NCBI GenBank assembly: GCA_007121695.1
Contig: SKKC01000328.1
Span: 1-15,569, forward strand
Direction: 5' to 3'
Length of the DNA stretch: 15,569 bases
Origin: Spirochaetales bacterium
GTDB lineage: Bacteria; Spirochaetota; Spirochaetia; DSM-27196; SKKC01
This document shows, piece after piece, positions 14,835-15,569 of this stretch (position 1 is the first letter of the stretch; every line of letters starts with the position of its first letter). A program made the translations under genes and the position numbers. Under the pieces are notes generated by a model that worked only from the letters and a program-made list of their open reading frames with translations, was not told where the DNA came from and searched no databases.

Positions 14835-15569
14835 TCAGTCGTACAGAAGACCGGCGATTTCCGGATCGTCCATGTTGCTCGCATCATAGAATCGGGCGCC
14901 GGTGTCGACATCTGACACGGGCTGTCCCTGATATGCCTGATGGGCAAGGCTGACTGCCTGGAAGCCGATCTGATAGGGGTCCTGCGTCACCGAACCGAGG
15001 AAGAATCCTTCGCGTACGGCGTCTTTCTGAGCGGCGCCTGCGTCGAATCCGACTGCAACGACACCCGAGAGGCGGTTGGCAAAGTCTGCTCCGTCGTTGC
15101 TCGCAGCGAGTACACCGCGTACGGTTCCTTCATTCGACATGAACACGCCGACGATGTTGTCGTCGTTTACACGGCTGAATACCGCGTTTGCAGCCGAAGT
15201 CGTGTCCTGGGCCGAGCTCGATGCGGGCACAACCATTTCGATTACGACTGCCTGACCGCTGGTCGGGGTGTCGGCGTCAATGTAGGCAGCATTTCCAACG
15301 ACACGAATGTCGCTGCGGCTCTTGTTGCTGTCGCTGACGATGAGTTCGACCATGCGATCACGGAACCCGCGCCCGCGGCTCAGCAGTGATTCACCGGCTG
15401 CGTCCTGGTTCATGACCACGATGCGTACGGGGTTTGACGCCGAGGCGTCGTTGATCTGACCGACGATTTCGCGGAACATGTGTTCGGCGCCGAGACCGGC
15501 TGCGGCAGCGTTATCAGTCGACGCATTCGCGAAAATCGAACCTTCGGGTGCATTCGGCACACCGGAGTC
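14835..15569 (-). CDS. Sugar ABC transporter substrate-binding protein, N-terminal end outside the window
   Basis: The visible 244 residues are the C-terminal three quarters of a type I periplasmic binding protein (Peripla_BP_4, rhizopine/ribose/xylose group). The open frame runs off the right edge, where DSGVPNAPEGS matches the family's strand with its ligand-binding Asp; the signal peptide is therefore not visible. Further family landmarks are RGRGFRDRM (Arg), MSNEGTVRG (Asn), VAVGFDAGA (Asp) and GSVTQDPYQIG (Gln). It ends SNMDDPEIAGLLYD. It is followed by a strong terminator, so it is the last gene of its unit; any permease and ATPase genes would have to lie elsewhere or upstream of it beyond the window. 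It converges with the sensor-type binding protein, with which it shares its C-terminal motif. It probably captures a sugar for import; identity unknown. Confidence 0.92.
   Translation of the reverse strand, partial: DSGVPNAPEGSIFANASTDNAAAAGLGAEHMFREIVGQINDASASNPVRIVVMNQDAAGESLLSRGRGFRDRMVELIVSDSNKSRSDIRVVGNAAYIDADTPTSGQAVVIEMVVPASSSAQDTTSAANAVFSRVNDDNIVGVFMSNEGTVRGVLAASNDGADFANRLSGVVAVGFDAGAAQKDAVREGFFLGSVTQDPYQIGFQAVSLAHQAYQGQPVSDVDTGARFYDASNMDDPEIAGLLYD

Overview
This window is GC-rich, densely coded bacterial chromosome with 13 protein genes I can support. Two are cut by the window edges. I see no RNA gene, insertion sequence, prophage or CRISPR array. The lineage cannot be fixed from the sequence. 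The YesM/YesN signalling genes, the cytoplasmic REC-PAS-HisKA_2 kinase, the galactosidase of family GH42 and the GC-rich coding together would suit a free-living saccharolytic spirochaete, but this is only an inference and other phyla remain possible.

Layout. Positions 1-2835 (minus strand) hold a GH42 beta-galactosidase followed by an aldo/keto reductase that runs off the left edge. Positions 2836-2957 are a divergent control region with two near-identical 16-bp palindromes. Positions 2958-6430 (plus strand) form a tightly packed operon: a 45-residue one-helix membrane protein, a TetR-family regulator, an ABC ATPase and two ABC-2 permeases, most joined by overlapping or nearly touching stop and start codons. 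This resembles the three-gene fluoroquinolone-type export systems. The palindromes lie directly upstream of this operon and are the likely targets of its TetR protein. Because they also lie upstream of the GH42 gene, that gene may be under the same control.

Positions 6475-8676 (plus) encode a soluble kinase (receiver, three PAS domains, HisKA_2, ATPase) with no obvious partner. It ends 23 bp from a convergent FGGY sugar kinase gene (8700-10271, minus).

Positions 10322-14773 (plus) form an overlapping operon of a YesN-type response regulator, a YesM-type membrane histidine kinase and a periplasmic sugar-binding-like protein without its own transporter. This is the gene set expected of a three-component extracellular sugar sensor, comparable to AraP-AraS-AraT or XylFII-LytS-YesN. 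The FGGY kinase is transcribed divergently from it across only 50 bp. A second, transporter-type sugar-binding protein gene (14835 to the right edge, minus) converges on it, separated by a strong terminator. The two binding proteins belong to the same fold family and share a C-terminal motif, so they may recognise related ligands. Taken together, the right half looks like a sense-import-phosphorylate locus for a sugar, possibly a pentose; the sugar is not determined by the sequence.
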